The notes beneath the pieces were generated by a model that was not told the DNA's origin, did no database searches, and worked only from the letters and a program-made list of their open reading frames with translations. The translations under genes and the position numbers were made by a program. Positions 18,522-27,405 of a stretch of 64,000 bases of DNA are shown here, in pieces (position 1 is the stretch's first letter; every line of letters begins with the position of its first letter). This stretch comes from Streptomyces griseomycini (GTDB lineage Bacteria > Actinomycetota > Actinomycetes > Streptomycetales > Streptomycetaceae): assembly GCF_014203535.1 (NCBI RefSeq), contig NZ_JACHJI010000013.1, positions 1-64,000 on the forward strand. The letters run 5' to 3'.

Positions 18522-19137
18522 ATGGAGGAGACGGCGCTGCGGCTGAAGGAACTGCTGTTCCCGTCGATCGCGGACGTGGCGGTGCTGTCGGCGGACGTGA
18601 GCGACGAGGCGGTGCGCATCGAGGCCCGCGTGACGACGATCGGCCCGGAGTGTCCGGGCTGCGGGAGCTGGTCGAACCGGGTGCACGGCTCCTGCCCGCG
18701 GTCCCCAGCCGATGTGCCTGCCGCGGGGCGGCGGGTGGTCGTCTGTCTGCACGTCCGCCGGTTCCTCTGCCCGGACGCTTCGTGCGGACGGCTGACGTTC
18801 GTCGAGCAGGTGCCGGGGCTGATCCGACCGCACGGTCGGCGGAGCAAGCGTCTGCGCCGGGCGCCGGCCGCGGTCGGCCTCGCGCTCGCAGGGCGGGCCG
18901 GTGCACGGACGGCCCGGGTCTTCGGAGTGCCCGTCAGCCGCAGCACCGTGCTGCGGCTGGTCGCCGAGCGCCAGGGCGAACGGCTCCCGCGGTGGCTCGA
19001 CGCCGTCGTCACCGGCCTCACCCTGTCCTGGAGTTCCGGTGTTGTTGGAGGACGCGTCAACCGAATCGAGATGCCCAAACGCCGGATGCTCGGCCGAGCC
19101 GGCTTCGATCGCCTCCGCAAGCGTGTCCTGCTCCACA
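18522..19137 (+). pseudogene. ISL3-family transposase with large internal deletion
   Basis: The N-terminal part is typical of ISL3: a zinc finger (CPGCGSWSNRVHG ... RFLCPDASC), then a helix-turn-helix segment (VSRSTVLRLVAERQ). At about residue 167 it jumps, in frame, straight to the family's C-terminus (LSWSSGVVGGRVNRIEMPKR then GRAGFDRLRKRVLL). The catalytic DDE core of roughly 300 residues is missing. It is therefore non-autonomous, although the ends of the gene are preserved. Confidence 0.85.
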
Positions 19138-19183
19138 CGGAGGGCTCCGTTCCCGAGTCGCCAGAGGCGCCGGCGGACGAGGC

Positions 19184-19471
19184 TCAGGGCGCCATGTGTC
19201 GGACGAGCTCCCGTGACTTCTGCCGCGGTGCGGCCGTCCACTCCTCTGCACGGGGATCCGAAGCCGCCTCGAGGCGGTGGCTCCCGGCGTGCCTGGCCGC
19301 CTGCCGGCTCGCCTCGATGTTCGCTGTCTCAGCCAAGGCCGGCACCGTGGCAACGAACCCCTCGCACAGGGTGGCCACGACGGCGTGCCTGGTCCTGCTG
19401 TGCCAGGCGAGCAGGGCGTCGGCGAACGCCGCCGATGCGATGGGGTCGATCTGACACCCATCGGCTTCCAT
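19184..19471 (-). CDS. Possible small hypothetical protein
   Basis: 95 residues from the ATG at 19471 (MEADGCQIDPIASAAFADAL...), mostly helical in character and without a recognised family. No good ribosome site is seen, and the frame continues upstream into sequence with no clear start. The rest of the gap from 19138 to 20028 shows no convincing gene. Coding is doubtful; it may be debris next to the ISL3 remnant. Confidence 0.3.
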   Translation of the reverse strand: MEADGCQIDPIASAAFADALLAWHSRTRHAVVATLCEGFVATVPALAETANIEASRQAARHAGSHRLEAASDPRAEEWTAAPRQKSRELVRHMAP

Positions 19472-20028
19472 GGGGCCGATGCCGGACGGCAGCCCCGGTT
19501 CGGCTTGACAGACGGCGACCTGGCTCGTGAACAGCCGCGACGCCCCGCTGGACGGGTTCCACCGTCGCCGCGTCCAGCGGCACCGCCTGGGCTGCGGCAA
19601 CCGTCGTCCGAACCTGTCGGTGACCACGTTCAGCCGGGTGCGCACCTGCTCGCCGGTGGTCCACACGAAGGCGGTGCGGATGGTGGCGGCGACCGTCTCT
19701 CCTCGGGGGGCCCCGGACCTGGGGGCGTGTCCGAGGTGGTGGTGGCCGGGTCCGTGCCACCACCACGCGTCGGCGATGCGGGCCGGGGCGGGCGCGGGCG
19801 AGCCCGGGCGTGGCAGGCCGCGCCGCGGCGTTTCGGACGCCGTGGGCCGGGCCCGTACGCGGCGGGTGGCGTCCACCGGCCGCGCCGACCAGCAGCGGAC
19901 CGCAGGAGCGGTCGGCGGGGGCCCGTCGGCGAGGCCGGCGGCCGACGGCCACCGGGGCGGACGCCCCGACGCACACGGCCGACGCCTCCCGTGCGGCTGC
20001 CGCGGCACGCGCACCGGTCCGGGTGACG

Positions 20029-21249
20029 TCAGGGGACGCGCTGCCCCTTGCCGAGGGCCAGGACGCCGTTCTCGGAGATGGAGTAGAACTTCTTGTCGCG
20101 CTCCAGGTCGACGCCGACCGTCCCCTCGGGCGGCACGTCGACGTTCTTGTCCAGGATGGCGTTCCTGACGACCGCCCCGCGCCCGACCCGGACGTTGTCG
20201 TGGAGTACGCAGCCCTGGACCACGGCCCCCTCCTCCACGATCACCCCCGGTGAGAGCACCGAGCGGGAGACCTGTCCGCGGATCAGGCATCCGGGACTGA
20301 TGATCGCCTCGCTCGCGATGCCGCTCGCATTGAACCGGGCGGGCGACAGCTGGCTGCCGGGGCTGGTGTAGATGGGCCAGCTACGGTTGTAGAGGTTGAA
20401 GGCGGGCCGCTCGGCGATCAGGTCCATGTGGGCGTCGTAGTACGCGTCGAGGGTGCCGACGTCGCGCCAGTAGCCGTGGTCGCGCGGGGTCGCGCCGGGC
20501 ACGCGGTTCTCCCCGAAGTCGTACAGCTGCGCCTCGCCCTGCGCGGTGAGCATGGGCAGGATCGAGCCCCCCATGTCGTGTGCGGAGTCCTCGTTCTCCG
20601 TGTCCTCGAACAGTGCCTCCACCAGGGCCCGGGCGGTGAAGATGTAGTTGCCCATGGACGCGAAGACGTGGTCGGGATCACCGGCCAGGCCCGGGGGGTC
20701 GGCGGGCTTCTCCAGGAAGCGCTCGACGGAGACGCCGTCGGAGCCGGGCGTGATGATGCCGAAGGCGGAGGACTCGGCCCGAGGCACCCGTATGCCGGCG
20801 ACCGTGACCCCCGCGCCGCTGTCGATGTGCTGGGCGAGCATCTGGCGCGGATCCATGCGGTAGACGTGGTCGGCGCCGAACACCACGACGTGGTCGGGAC
20901 GCTCGTCGTGGATCAGGTTGAGCGACTGCATGATGGCGTCCGCGCTGCCCTGGTACCACCGTGGGCCGAGGCGCTGCTGTGCCGGGACGGGGGTGACGTA
21001 GTTGCCCAGCAGGCTGGACATCCGCCAGGTGGTGGTGATGTGCCGGTCGAGCGAGTGCGACTTGTACTGGGTGAGGACACAGATCCGGAGGATGTCGCCG
21101 TTGACCAGGTTGGACAGGACGAAGTCGACCAGGCGATAGGAACCGCCGAAGACGACCGCCGGTTTGGCGCGGTCCGCCGTGAGGGGCATCAGCCGCTTGC
21201 CCTCGCCGCCCGCGAGCACGATTCCCAGCACCCGAGGTCCGCCTCGCAT
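20029..21249 (-). CDS. glgC: Glucose-1-phosphate adenylyltransferase
   Basis: 406 residues, the family length. It makes ADP-glucose from ATP and glucose-1-phosphate for glycogen or related alpha-glucans. The nucleotidyltransferase motif LAGGEGKRLMPLTADRAKPA is near the N-terminus, VFGADHVYRMD mid-protein, VERFLEKP further on, and a left-handed beta-helix C-terminus (ISPGCLIRGQVSRSVLSPGV) follows. The start has AAAGGGG upstream. No other glycogen gene is adjacent. Confidence 0.95.
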   Translation of the reverse strand: MRGGPRVLGIVLAGGEGKRLMPLTADRAKPAVVFGGSYRLVDFVLSNLVNGDILRICVLTQYKSHSLDRHITTTWRMSSLLGNYVTPVPAQQRLGPRWYQGSADAIMQSLNLIHDERPDHVVVFGADHVYRMDPRQMLAQHIDSGAGVTVAGIRVPRAESSAFGIITPGSDGVSVERFLEKPADPPGLAGDPDHVFASMGNYIFTARALVEALFEDTENEDSAHDMGGSILPMLTAQGEAQLYDFGENRVPGATPRDHGYWRDVGTLDAYYDAHMDLIAERPAFNLYNRSWPIYTSPGSQLSPARFNASGIASEAIISPGCLIRGQVSRSVLSPGVIVEEGAVVQGCVLHDNVRVGRGAVVRNAILDKNVDVPPEGTVGVDLERDKKFYSISENGVLALGKGQRVP

Positions 21250-21519
21250 CGCTGCCCCTTTCCCGCCTCCACGGCTGCATGCGGCCGTTTTCGTGTCCCG
21301 CTCCGCCCCGGGCCGTGGCCGCCCGGGGCGGAGCGGTCAGCCCGGCCCGCAGCCTGTCCGACGACTTGTGACCCCGGCCTGTCGGCCGGATGTCCGCCGG
21401 CTCCGTTCCCGGTCTGCCTCTTGTTCGATTTTCCGCTGCCCAGCGGTATTCGGCATGTGCTGCGACACGCGCCCACCGGGCCGGCCGTCGGACGCGCCGC
21501 CTGACACCTTCGGGCCCCT

Positions 21520-21835
21520 TCACCGCCGCTGCGGCGGCCGCGGCCGGACGCAGCCGGTCGGCGATGCCCAGGACACCGACCGGTGCACCGTCGAGGGTGA
21601 CGAGGACGACGGTCCGGCCTCCCTCCCCCAGTTCCCCGGCCAGGGCCGCCGCGCGGGCCGGGGCCGCATCGTCGCCCCGCGCGGCGGCCGGGCCGGGGTG
21701 CCGGCCTCGGCCAGGCGCCCGTCGAGCGTGGCCTTCACTCCGGCGCCGGGCGTGGAGCCGAAGTCCGCCACCGGCTTGGTCCGGAGTCCCCGCTCGCGTG
21801 CCGCGGTGACGATCGCGGCGGGTGGGACACCGGTC
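21520..21835 (-). pseudogene. P-type (heavy-metal) ATPase fragment, frameshifted
   Basis: One minus-strand frame reads VPPAAIVTAARERGL then VADFGSTPGAGVKATLDGR, matching the nucleotide-binding domain of P1B ATPases; an adjacent frame continues with GRTVVLVTLDGAPVGVLGIA. Neither the phosphorylation site nor any membrane part is nearby. It is a short, frameshifted remnant in the gap between glgC and the histidine kinase; the rest of that gap holds nothing recognised. Confidence 0.7.
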
Positions 21836-22074
21836 CGGCCCTGCCGCCGGCCCGGACAGCACGGCCTGGGGAGCGGGACGGCTTCGCGGCAGCGTCGAGG
21901 TCCGCCGTGAGCCCGTGAGGGAGTGCGTCACAACCGCGGTCGTGCTGTCCGAGGACCCAGCCGGGACGCGGCACGCAGCGTGACGGGACCTGCTCGTCCT
22001 CGCGGCCGAGGACTGGGCCGAGGACTGTGCGGCGTAGGCGCAGGGGCGCGGACGGCGGTGCCGGACGGGCAGCC

Positions 22075-23208
22075 TCAACGCCGCTGCGCGCCCGGCTCGC
22101 ATCGTCCCCGTGTGCCGGCGACCGGGAGTGTCAGACACAGCTGATAACCGCCGTCCGTTGTGGGGCCACAGGTGACGGTGCCACCGAGCAGCTCGGCACG
22201 CTGGCGCAGGCCGACCAGGCCGTAGTGGGCGCTGGGAAGGGACAGGGTGGGTCGCGTCGGCGGCGAGTTGGTGACGGTGACGCGGACCGTTGTGTGCTCG
22301 TGGCGGATGCGCACGGCCGCTCTCGCGCCGGGTGCGTGCTTGCGCACGTTGGTCAGCGCCTCCTGGACGGTGCGGTAGATGGCGCGCTGGACCGGGGGTG
22401 GCAGGCTGCCCGACAGGTCTGTCCGCAGCTCGGTCTCGATGTCACTGTTGTCGACCAGCCGCTGAAGATCGGCGAGGGAGGGCTGCGGAATCAGTTCCAC
22501 AGGACTGCCGCCGGCGGTGCGCAGGACGCTGACCATGTGCCGCAGCTCTTCCAGCGTCTGCACGCTCAGCTTCCGGATCGTGGCTGCGGCTTGTTTCACT
22601 TCGGCGTCGCGGCTGCCGACCTGGAGTGCCCCGGCTCGCACCGCGATGAGGCTGACCTGGTGAGCGACGACGTCATGCATTTCGCGGGCGAGTGTCGTGC
22701 GTTCCCTGGCCAGTACGGTCTGGGCGGTCAGCTGCCGCTCATGGTCGCGTGCCCGGGAGATCTCCGCGAGTCGCAACGACAGATCGCGCCGGGCCTGCAC
22801 GAGCCGGCCGAGGAAGACCGGCGCGGCCGCTGTCGCCGCCGTGTAGCCCAGGGCGATGAAGGTCGACGGTATCGAGAAGCCGAATCCGGGCGACAGCAGC
22901 GAGATCAGGTTGCTGCAAGTGAACGCCACGGCGCAGACGACCAGCAGAGTGCGGCCGCGGGTGAGCACGGCGAGCGTGTACAGCGCGGCCAGGGCGGCGA
23001 AGACCGCGTCGGAGAGGAGAACGGCAGGAAGGGTGAGCAGGAACGTGAGTCTCGGCAGGCGCCGGCGCAGGAGAAGGGCGAAGGCGGCGGCCAGGGCGCA
23101 GGCCATGCGCAGCGGCTCGGAGGCATCGGCGTGGACCCAGACATCGAACAATGACGCTGCGACAAGGGCTGCGTCCAGCAGCGGAGCGGGCGGGCGGCGG
23201 ATGCTCAT
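22075..23208 (-). CDS. Two-component sensor histidine kinase (NarL/DesK type)
   Basis: 377 residues. Five or six hydrophobic segments fill residues 8-145 with hardly any external sensor domain. The HisKA_3 dimerisation box AREMHDVVAHQVSLIAV carries the phospho-accepting His near residue 177. The HATPase_c domain shows VQEALTNVRKHA and HYGLVGLRQRAELLGG. Its ATG overlaps the regulator stop by four bases (23205-23208). The signal is unknown; the membrane-embedded input suggests membrane stress. Confidence 0.93.
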   Translation of the reverse strand: MSIRRPPAPLLDAALVAASLFDVWVHADASEPLRMACALAAAFALLLRRRLPRLTFLLTLPAVLLSDAVFAALAALYTLAVLTRGRTLLVVCAVAFTCSNLISLLSPGFGFSIPSTFIALGYTAATAAAPVFLGRLVQARRDLSLRLAEISRARDHERQLTAQTVLARERTTLAREMHDVVAHQVSLIAVRAGALQVGSRDAEVKQAAATIRKLSVQTLEELRHMVSVLRTAGGSPVELIPQPSLADLQRLVDNSDIETELRTDLSGSLPPPVQRAIYRTVQEALTNVRKHAPGARAAVRIRHEHTTVRVTVTNSPPTRPTLSLPSAHYGLVGLRQRAELLGGTVTCGPTTDGGYQLCLTLPVAGTRGRCEPGAQRR

Positions 23209-23870
23209 GGTTCCTCCTGGTCCCGCGGTGGCCTCAAGAAGCCGGCGCGTTCCGCGAGCAGGGCGGCCTGGATGCGACTGCCCACCTCCAGCTTGGCAAG
23301 GATGGCGCTCACGTGGTCCTTGACCGTGCCGGTGCTCAGGTGCATCCGGGCGGCGATCTCGGCGTTGGTCAGGCCCTCGGCAGCGGCTGCGAGCACGGCA
23401 CGCTCGCGATCGGTGAGCCGGTCGAGACTGCGGACGGCGTCCTGCTGCGGGCCGGCGTTCAGGTAGCCGTCCACGACAGTCCGGGTGACCTCGGACGACA
23501 GAACCGTGCCGCCGTCCGCCAGAGTCCTCACCAGGGAGGGCAGGTGCTCCGGGTCGGTGTCCTTGAGCAGGAAGCCGGCGGCGCCCGAGTGAAGTGCCGC
23601 GGCGACGTACTCGTCCATCCCGAACGTCGTGAGCATGGCCACCACCGGAGGGTCCGGCAGTCCGCGGAGGTCGGCCAGAACGCTGAGACCGTCCACGTCA
23701 GGCATCCGGATGTCCAGCAGTACGACGGCGGGGCGTCGTTCCTGTGCCGTTCGGACCGCCTGGCCGCCGGGAACCGCCGCCACGACCTCGATGTCGTCTG
23801 CCGCCTCGAGAATGTGCCGGAAGCCCGTACGGATCAGGGCCTCGTCGTCGACCACCATCACCCGGATCAT
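23205..23870 (-). CDS. LuxR/NarL-type response regulator
   Basis: 221 residues from the ATG at 23870, which has GTGGAG five bases upstream; an in-frame start at 23888 is less likely. The receiver domain contains VVDDEALIR and VVLLDIRMPDVDG, whose first Asp is the likely phosphorylation site. The C-terminal helix-turn-helix reads LTDRERAVLAAAAEG and IAARMHLSTGTVKDHVSAIL. It is the partner of the adjoining kinase, and the pair is translationally coupled. Confidence 0.94.
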   Translation of the reverse strand: MIRVMVVDDEALIRTGFRHILEAADDIEVVAAVPGGQAVRTAQERRPAVVLLDIRMPDVDGLSVLADLRGLPDPPVVAMLTTFGMDEYVAAALHSGAAGFLLKDTDPEHLPSLVRTLADGGTVLSSEVTRTVVDGYLNAGPQQDAVRSLDRLTDRERAVLAAAAEGLTNAEIAARMHLSTGTVKDHVSAILAKLEVGSRIQAALLAERAGFLRPPRDQEEP

Positions 23871-24166
23871 GCGTGCTCCACTCGCCATGGGGTCCCACTG
23901 TCCGATTCGTACCCACCGCCGGGCGTGCTTCCCGCTACCGGGACCGATAGCCGCCGGGCGGCGGGGCCCCTCCAGCCGGTCGGCGGGGACACACCGGACA
24001 TGTGCCGGATGGGTTCACAGGCGGCCTTGCCCGACCGTGGAGGCAGCGGACGAAGTCCCTTCCCGCTGTCCCGGCCGCGTGCCTGATCGACTGGCTGCAG
24101 GCTCAGCCGACCGCTCCGTCACAGTCGGTCTTCAAACCGCTGCCGGGCAGAAAGGAGACGAGCCGG

Positions 24167-24772
24167 ATGCCGGTCTCCCTCACTTTTCTCTGTGCGATTG
24201 CCGCGAACGACATGAGCAGGCCGATCTTCGGTGACGTTGCGGTGAGCGAGCCCGGCCTGCCTGAAGCAGACGTCCTCGGGGCAGCCCTGCCCGGATACTC
24301 GGTGGCCGTCCGGGGGCCCTCCCCCGGCTGCGCGCGCACCGCTCAGGCCCTCGCCGTCACGGCCGAGGTGGAGCCTGCGCTGCGCGACTTCGACTACGGC
24401 GAGTGGCACGGCCGTACCGTTGCCGAGATCGCCGCTACCGATCCTTACGGGCTCTCCGCCTTGCTGACGGACCCGGATGCCGTGCCCCACGGGGGCGAAT
24501 CCGTGCGCCAGCTCTGCCGACGGATCAAGGACTGGCTCAGCAGCCTGCCGCCACGCAGGGGGCACGCAGTGGCCATCACCGAACCGGCTGTGATTCGAGC
24601 CGCGCTGATCCACGCTCTGTCGGATCCGGTGAGCGCGTTCTGGCACATCACGGTGCCTCCGGTGGCCGCGGTGACTCTGCGCTCGCAGGACGACTACGGG
24701 AACGTGCGCTTCGGCCCCACGCCTCGGATCGGGACAGGCCGCACGCCTTGGGATCACCTGACCAGTGTCTGA
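24167..24772 (+). CDS. Histidine-phosphatase-superfamily-like protein lacking the RHG motif
   Basis: 201 residues from the ATG at 24167, with AAAGGAG upstream. The fold is suggested by the phosphoglycerate-mutase-like blocks RGPSPGCARTAQALA, LRDFDYGEWHGRTVAEI and HGGESVRQLCRRI. The N-terminal catalytic RHG is replaced by LTFLCAIAAND, and the second His region reads HAVAITEPAVIRAALIHAL. Streptomyces have such divergent members, some near cobalt-transport genes; no such neighbours are present here. Catalysis is doubtful. Confidence 0.65.
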   Translation: MPVSLTFLCAIAANDMSRPIFGDVAVSEPGLPEADVLGAALPGYSVAVRGPSPGCARTAQALAVTAEVEPALRDFDYGEWHGRTVAEIAATDPYGLSALLTDPDAVPHGGESVRQLCRRIKDWLSSLPPRRGHAVAITEPAVIRAALIHALSDPVSAFWHITVPPVAAVTLRSQDDYGNVRFGPTPRIGTGRTPWDHLTSV

Positions 24773-25422
24773 CTGGGTCGCACCGGCGGCCATCGGGCCG
24801 GGAGCTGTGCGGCGATGTCGCGGAGCGCTGTCGGGGCGTCGGACCGACGCTGGTCACGGGGAACCAATGGCGCGCCCCTCGTACCCCAGGGCGGCGACAG
24901 GCCGGTCTCGGGCGGAGGACCGGCAGGTCACCAACAGAACGGTGCCCGAGGTCCGGATCGGCTCCCCGCCCTCCGAGCCCACCAGCACTCCGCGACGACC
25001 GGCCGAAGGGGGCAGGCACCGGCAGGACGGACCCGTGTCGGCGGCAGCCAGGGCAAAGCAGGATCCGGGCCGTTCCCGGGCCAGCGACTCCGACGAGCTT
25101 CCCATGGCCGCCATGTGCGCGGGTCGGTGATGCGTTGCCCCCTGCACCACCAGCGGACGAAGAACCTGCCGGGAGCACTCCGCCCTGCCGTGCCCCTCCA
25201 GGAAGCGGTCCGGGAACGCTCGCCACCACGGCCACTCGCCTTGGATGACTTCCGCAGGACGCCAGACCGGGCGCCAGGTTCCCGTACCAGGGCGTGACCC
25301 GCTCGCCCGTCAGGTCGGAATCCGTCCAGTGGCCATCCGGTCCGCAAGGGTCGTCCCGCCCTCGCGAAGCAGGGCACGAACCCCCTGCGGAGAACCGGTG
25401 ACGCGTCAGTGGAGTGAGCAAG
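24773..25422. other. Non-coding or decayed stretch
   Basis: 650 bases with overlapping open frames on both strands, none with a recognisable family, ribosome site or consistent codon use. Probably decayed sequence between the phosphatase-like gene and the pirin remnant. Confidence 0.4.
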
Positions 25423-25692
25423 GGGTCGGCAAGAGCCCTGCCACAGCCGCCCGCGGACGGCCGGCCCCGGGGACCGCCCGGATCCAGAGGTCAGGCCTTC
25501 GGCATACCCAGCCGTTCTCGCGAGTCAGCGGGTTCTTCCCCACGGCCTCAGTGGTGTCGCCGGCGGTTCGGGGGCCGGCAGCGGGTCCCCGTCGCAGCCC
25601 TTCACCTCGCCGAACCGCGTGCCCTCCGTCCAGTCCCGGCGGGCCTGCTCGACCTCCTCCTGGGTCCGGCCGATCCAGTTCCGGAACACAGC
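25423..25692 (-). pseudogene. Pirin 3'-end remnant with its downstream flank (direct-repeat copy 1)
   Basis: A minus-strand frame ending at 25525 encodes NWIGRTQEEVEQARRDW, EGTRFGEVKG and a PLPAPEP tail, about four residues in five identical over 52 positions to the end of the intact pirin at 51947-52912. Similarity continues past the stop codon for at least 77 bases in perfect register (CACAGCC occurs at the same distance from both stops). The first 270 codons are missing. Upstream of residue 1 of the match the sequence changes abruptly to another repeat. Confidence 0.85.
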
Positions 25693-25712
25693 GAGCCGTG
25701 CGCGCATCAGTG

Positions 25713-25783
25713 CAGGTCGGCAGTGTTCCGCCCTCTGCTGGTCAGCAAACCGTCAGCATCGGTCGCCGGGGGTCGGCAGTCCA
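25713..25783. repeat. Dispersed repeat, copy 2 (partner at 11518)
   Basis: This segment resembles 11518-11586 and begins about 20 bases from where the pirin similarity ends, so two sequences with different origins are joined here. From 25784 to 26094 no gene is recognised. Confidence 0.5.
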
Positions 25784-26094
25784 TGTCCTCGGGTTCGCCG
25801 GTTCGTGGGATGGGGTCGCCTTCAAGGAGCGTGAGCATCCACGGCCGCGGTGGTCGAAGCGCCGCCCCCGTGCAGGATCCGGTACCGGCCCGCGGCCGGG
25901 AGGCAGGTGAAGGAGTCCGGGTTTGCGACCCAGGACAAGGCGACCACGCGTGTGACGGAGATCCACAACGCCGAGAAGGCCGCGCCGCGGGCCAGGCGAA
26001 GGCGGACCGGACCGCGGGGTACGGGGCGATGCGGTTCGAGGAGTACGCCGCCGGTTCGAAGACGGACCCCGGCTCACGCCAGCGACCGTCACCC

Positions 26095-26355
26095 TCAGAA
26101 AGTCCTCTCGCCACCGCGAGGACAGGGGGCAGTCGCCCTCGCATCGGCTGACGCATTCGGCAGTCCACTCCACTCCTCCGCCTCACCTATCACATCCGCC
26201 CCTCTCGACACCTGGGCATAAAACCCTCGGAGGCTCCGCATCACGGCAATTCCAAGCCAATCCCCATCACGTATCAGGGCGAGCCGGGCGCAGAACCCAC
26301 CGAAATCAGCCAACGGCCAAGAGGTAGCCTGTCGCCGCCGATCCGACCCGGTCAC
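26095..26355 (-). CDS. Possible small ORF with atypical, lower-GC codon use
   Basis: 86 residues (ATG at 26355) with codons such as TTG, GAT, ATA, TTT and AGT that are rare elsewhere in the window. It contains FGGFCARLALIRDGDWLGIA. No family is recognised. It may be a transferred small gene or simply AT-richer non-coding DNA. Confidence 0.25.
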   Translation of the reverse strand: MTGSDRRRQATSWPLADFGGFCARLALIRDGDWLGIAVMRSLRGFYAQVSRGADVIGEAEEWSGLPNASADARATAPCPRGGERTF

Positions 26356-26361
26356 GATGTT

Positions 26362-26611
26362 AGAGCCTTGAGTGATCGCATCGACGAAGCCGGGTGCAGA
26401 GAACGGAATCGATCGGAAACTCCTGTGTTTTTTCAGTCGGGCATCAGATATTCAGACCTCAATTGCCTCGCCTGGGGGTGGGCCGCTCAACCGGGCGTGA
26501 CGGCATCCCCCTTGCGACTGGCCCCGTCCAGTCGCTCCACCTGCTCGTACCCCCCTTTTTTCCTGCACAACAAGATCTTCGATGACTGCATTTCCTGGTG
26601 AGGGAGAGGTT
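26362..26611 (+). promoter_or_regulatory. AT-richer upstream region of the AraC-type regulator gene
   Basis: About 250 bases with markedly lower GC than the window average, including CTGTGTTTTTTCAG and AGATATTCAGACC. The regulator gene starts at its end behind GAGGGAGAGG. It probably contains the regulator's promoter. Confidence 0.45.
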
Positions 26612-27370
26612 ATGGAGACTGCAATTACGCGTGCCGTCGTCCGCGTGATAGCCGACATGCGTCACAACTTCAGGGAAGAGCTGACCATAGACGGCGTGGC
26701 CCAGGCGGTCGGCTTCAGCAGATTCCACTTCACCCGAGAGTTCACACACCTCATAGGTGTTTCTCCCAGACGTTTCCTCAGAGCCCTCCGCTTCGAGGAG
26801 GCGAAGCGGCTCCTCTCTCATTCCCAGCTCAACATAGCCGAGATCAGCCACACCGTCGGATACAGCAGCGTCGGGACCTTCAGCTCATGTTTCAAGTCCT
26901 ACACGGGCGTCACCCCGTCCGCGTACCGGCGGCTCCGTTCGGCGGACCCTCTCCCCCCGACGGGCCCGCAGCCGGCAGAGGGCATCCCCACGGCACCGGT
27001 GCCGCTTCACGGACACGTGCAGGCACCCGCCGCGGATCAGTCCGGGGTGGTCTTCGTGGGGCTCTTCCCCTCCGCCGTTCCGGACGGCCACCCGGTGCGC
27101 TGCACGGTGCTGCCCCGTCCCGGGGCCTTCGTGCTCGACAATGTGCCTCCGGGGAGCTGGCATGTGCTGGCACGTTCCGTGACACAGAGGACCGGCGAAG
27201 GGCGACCGGTGGGGCACGCCCCGACGGTCGGCGGCGTCGGACCGATCACCACGTCCGCGGACCACGCGCCGGCCCCGGTCGCGATCCGTCTGCACCAGGT
27301 GAATCCGGCCGCCCTTCGTCTCGGCTCGGTGCCGCACCGGGAACAGCGTCCGGCCCCGGTCAGTTCGTGA
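26612..27370 (+). CDS. AraC-family transcriptional regulator
   Basis: 252 residues from the ATG at 26612. Two helix-turn-helix units occupy about residues 5-105 (IDGVAQAVGFSRFHFTREF; IAEISHTVGYSSVGTFSSCF; YTGVTPSAYRR). The DNA-binding domain is thus N-terminal, unlike classical AraC. The C-terminal 145 residues (VVFVGLFPSAVPDGHPVRC..., LDNVPPGSWHVLA) look like a small beta-rich domain and may sense a ligand. AraC/XylS-type regulators occur in several enediyne clusters. It converges on the cassette and is the best candidate pathway regulator; that role is inferred. Confidence 0.88.
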   Translation: METAITRAVVRVIADMRHNFREELTIDGVAQAVGFSRFHFTREFTHLIGVSPRRFLRALRFEEAKRLLSHSQLNIAEISHTVGYSSVGTFSSCFKSYTGVTPSAYRRLRSADPLPPTGPQPAEGIPTAPVPLHGHVQAPAADQSGVVFVGLFPSAVPDGHPVRCTVLPRPGAFVLDNVPPGSWHVLARSVTQRTGEGRPVGHAPTVGGVGPITTSADHAPAPVAIRLHQVNPAALRLGSVPHREQRPAPVSS

Positions 27371-27376
27371 CACGCC

Positions 27377-27405
27377 CCGCCCCGGCTCGTGCTTCACCGG
27401 GGCGG
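27377..27405. terminator. Bidirectional hairpin between regulator and flavin reductase genes
   Basis: CCGCCCCGG (27377-27385) pairs with CCGGGGCGG (27397-27405) around an 11-base loop. It sits between the convergent stops at 27370 and 27394 and overlaps the reductase 3' end, so it probably ends the cassette mRNA. Confidence 0.65.

Noticed and set aside
24134..24156. GTCTTCAAACC resembling the anticodon loop of a selenocysteine tRNA
   Set aside because: The acceptor, D and T arms (no GGTTCGA) are missing; the match is only the loop and a three-pair stem.
24062..24166. Possible cobalamin riboswitch before the phosphatase-like gene
   Set aside because: The conserved B12-box is not present.
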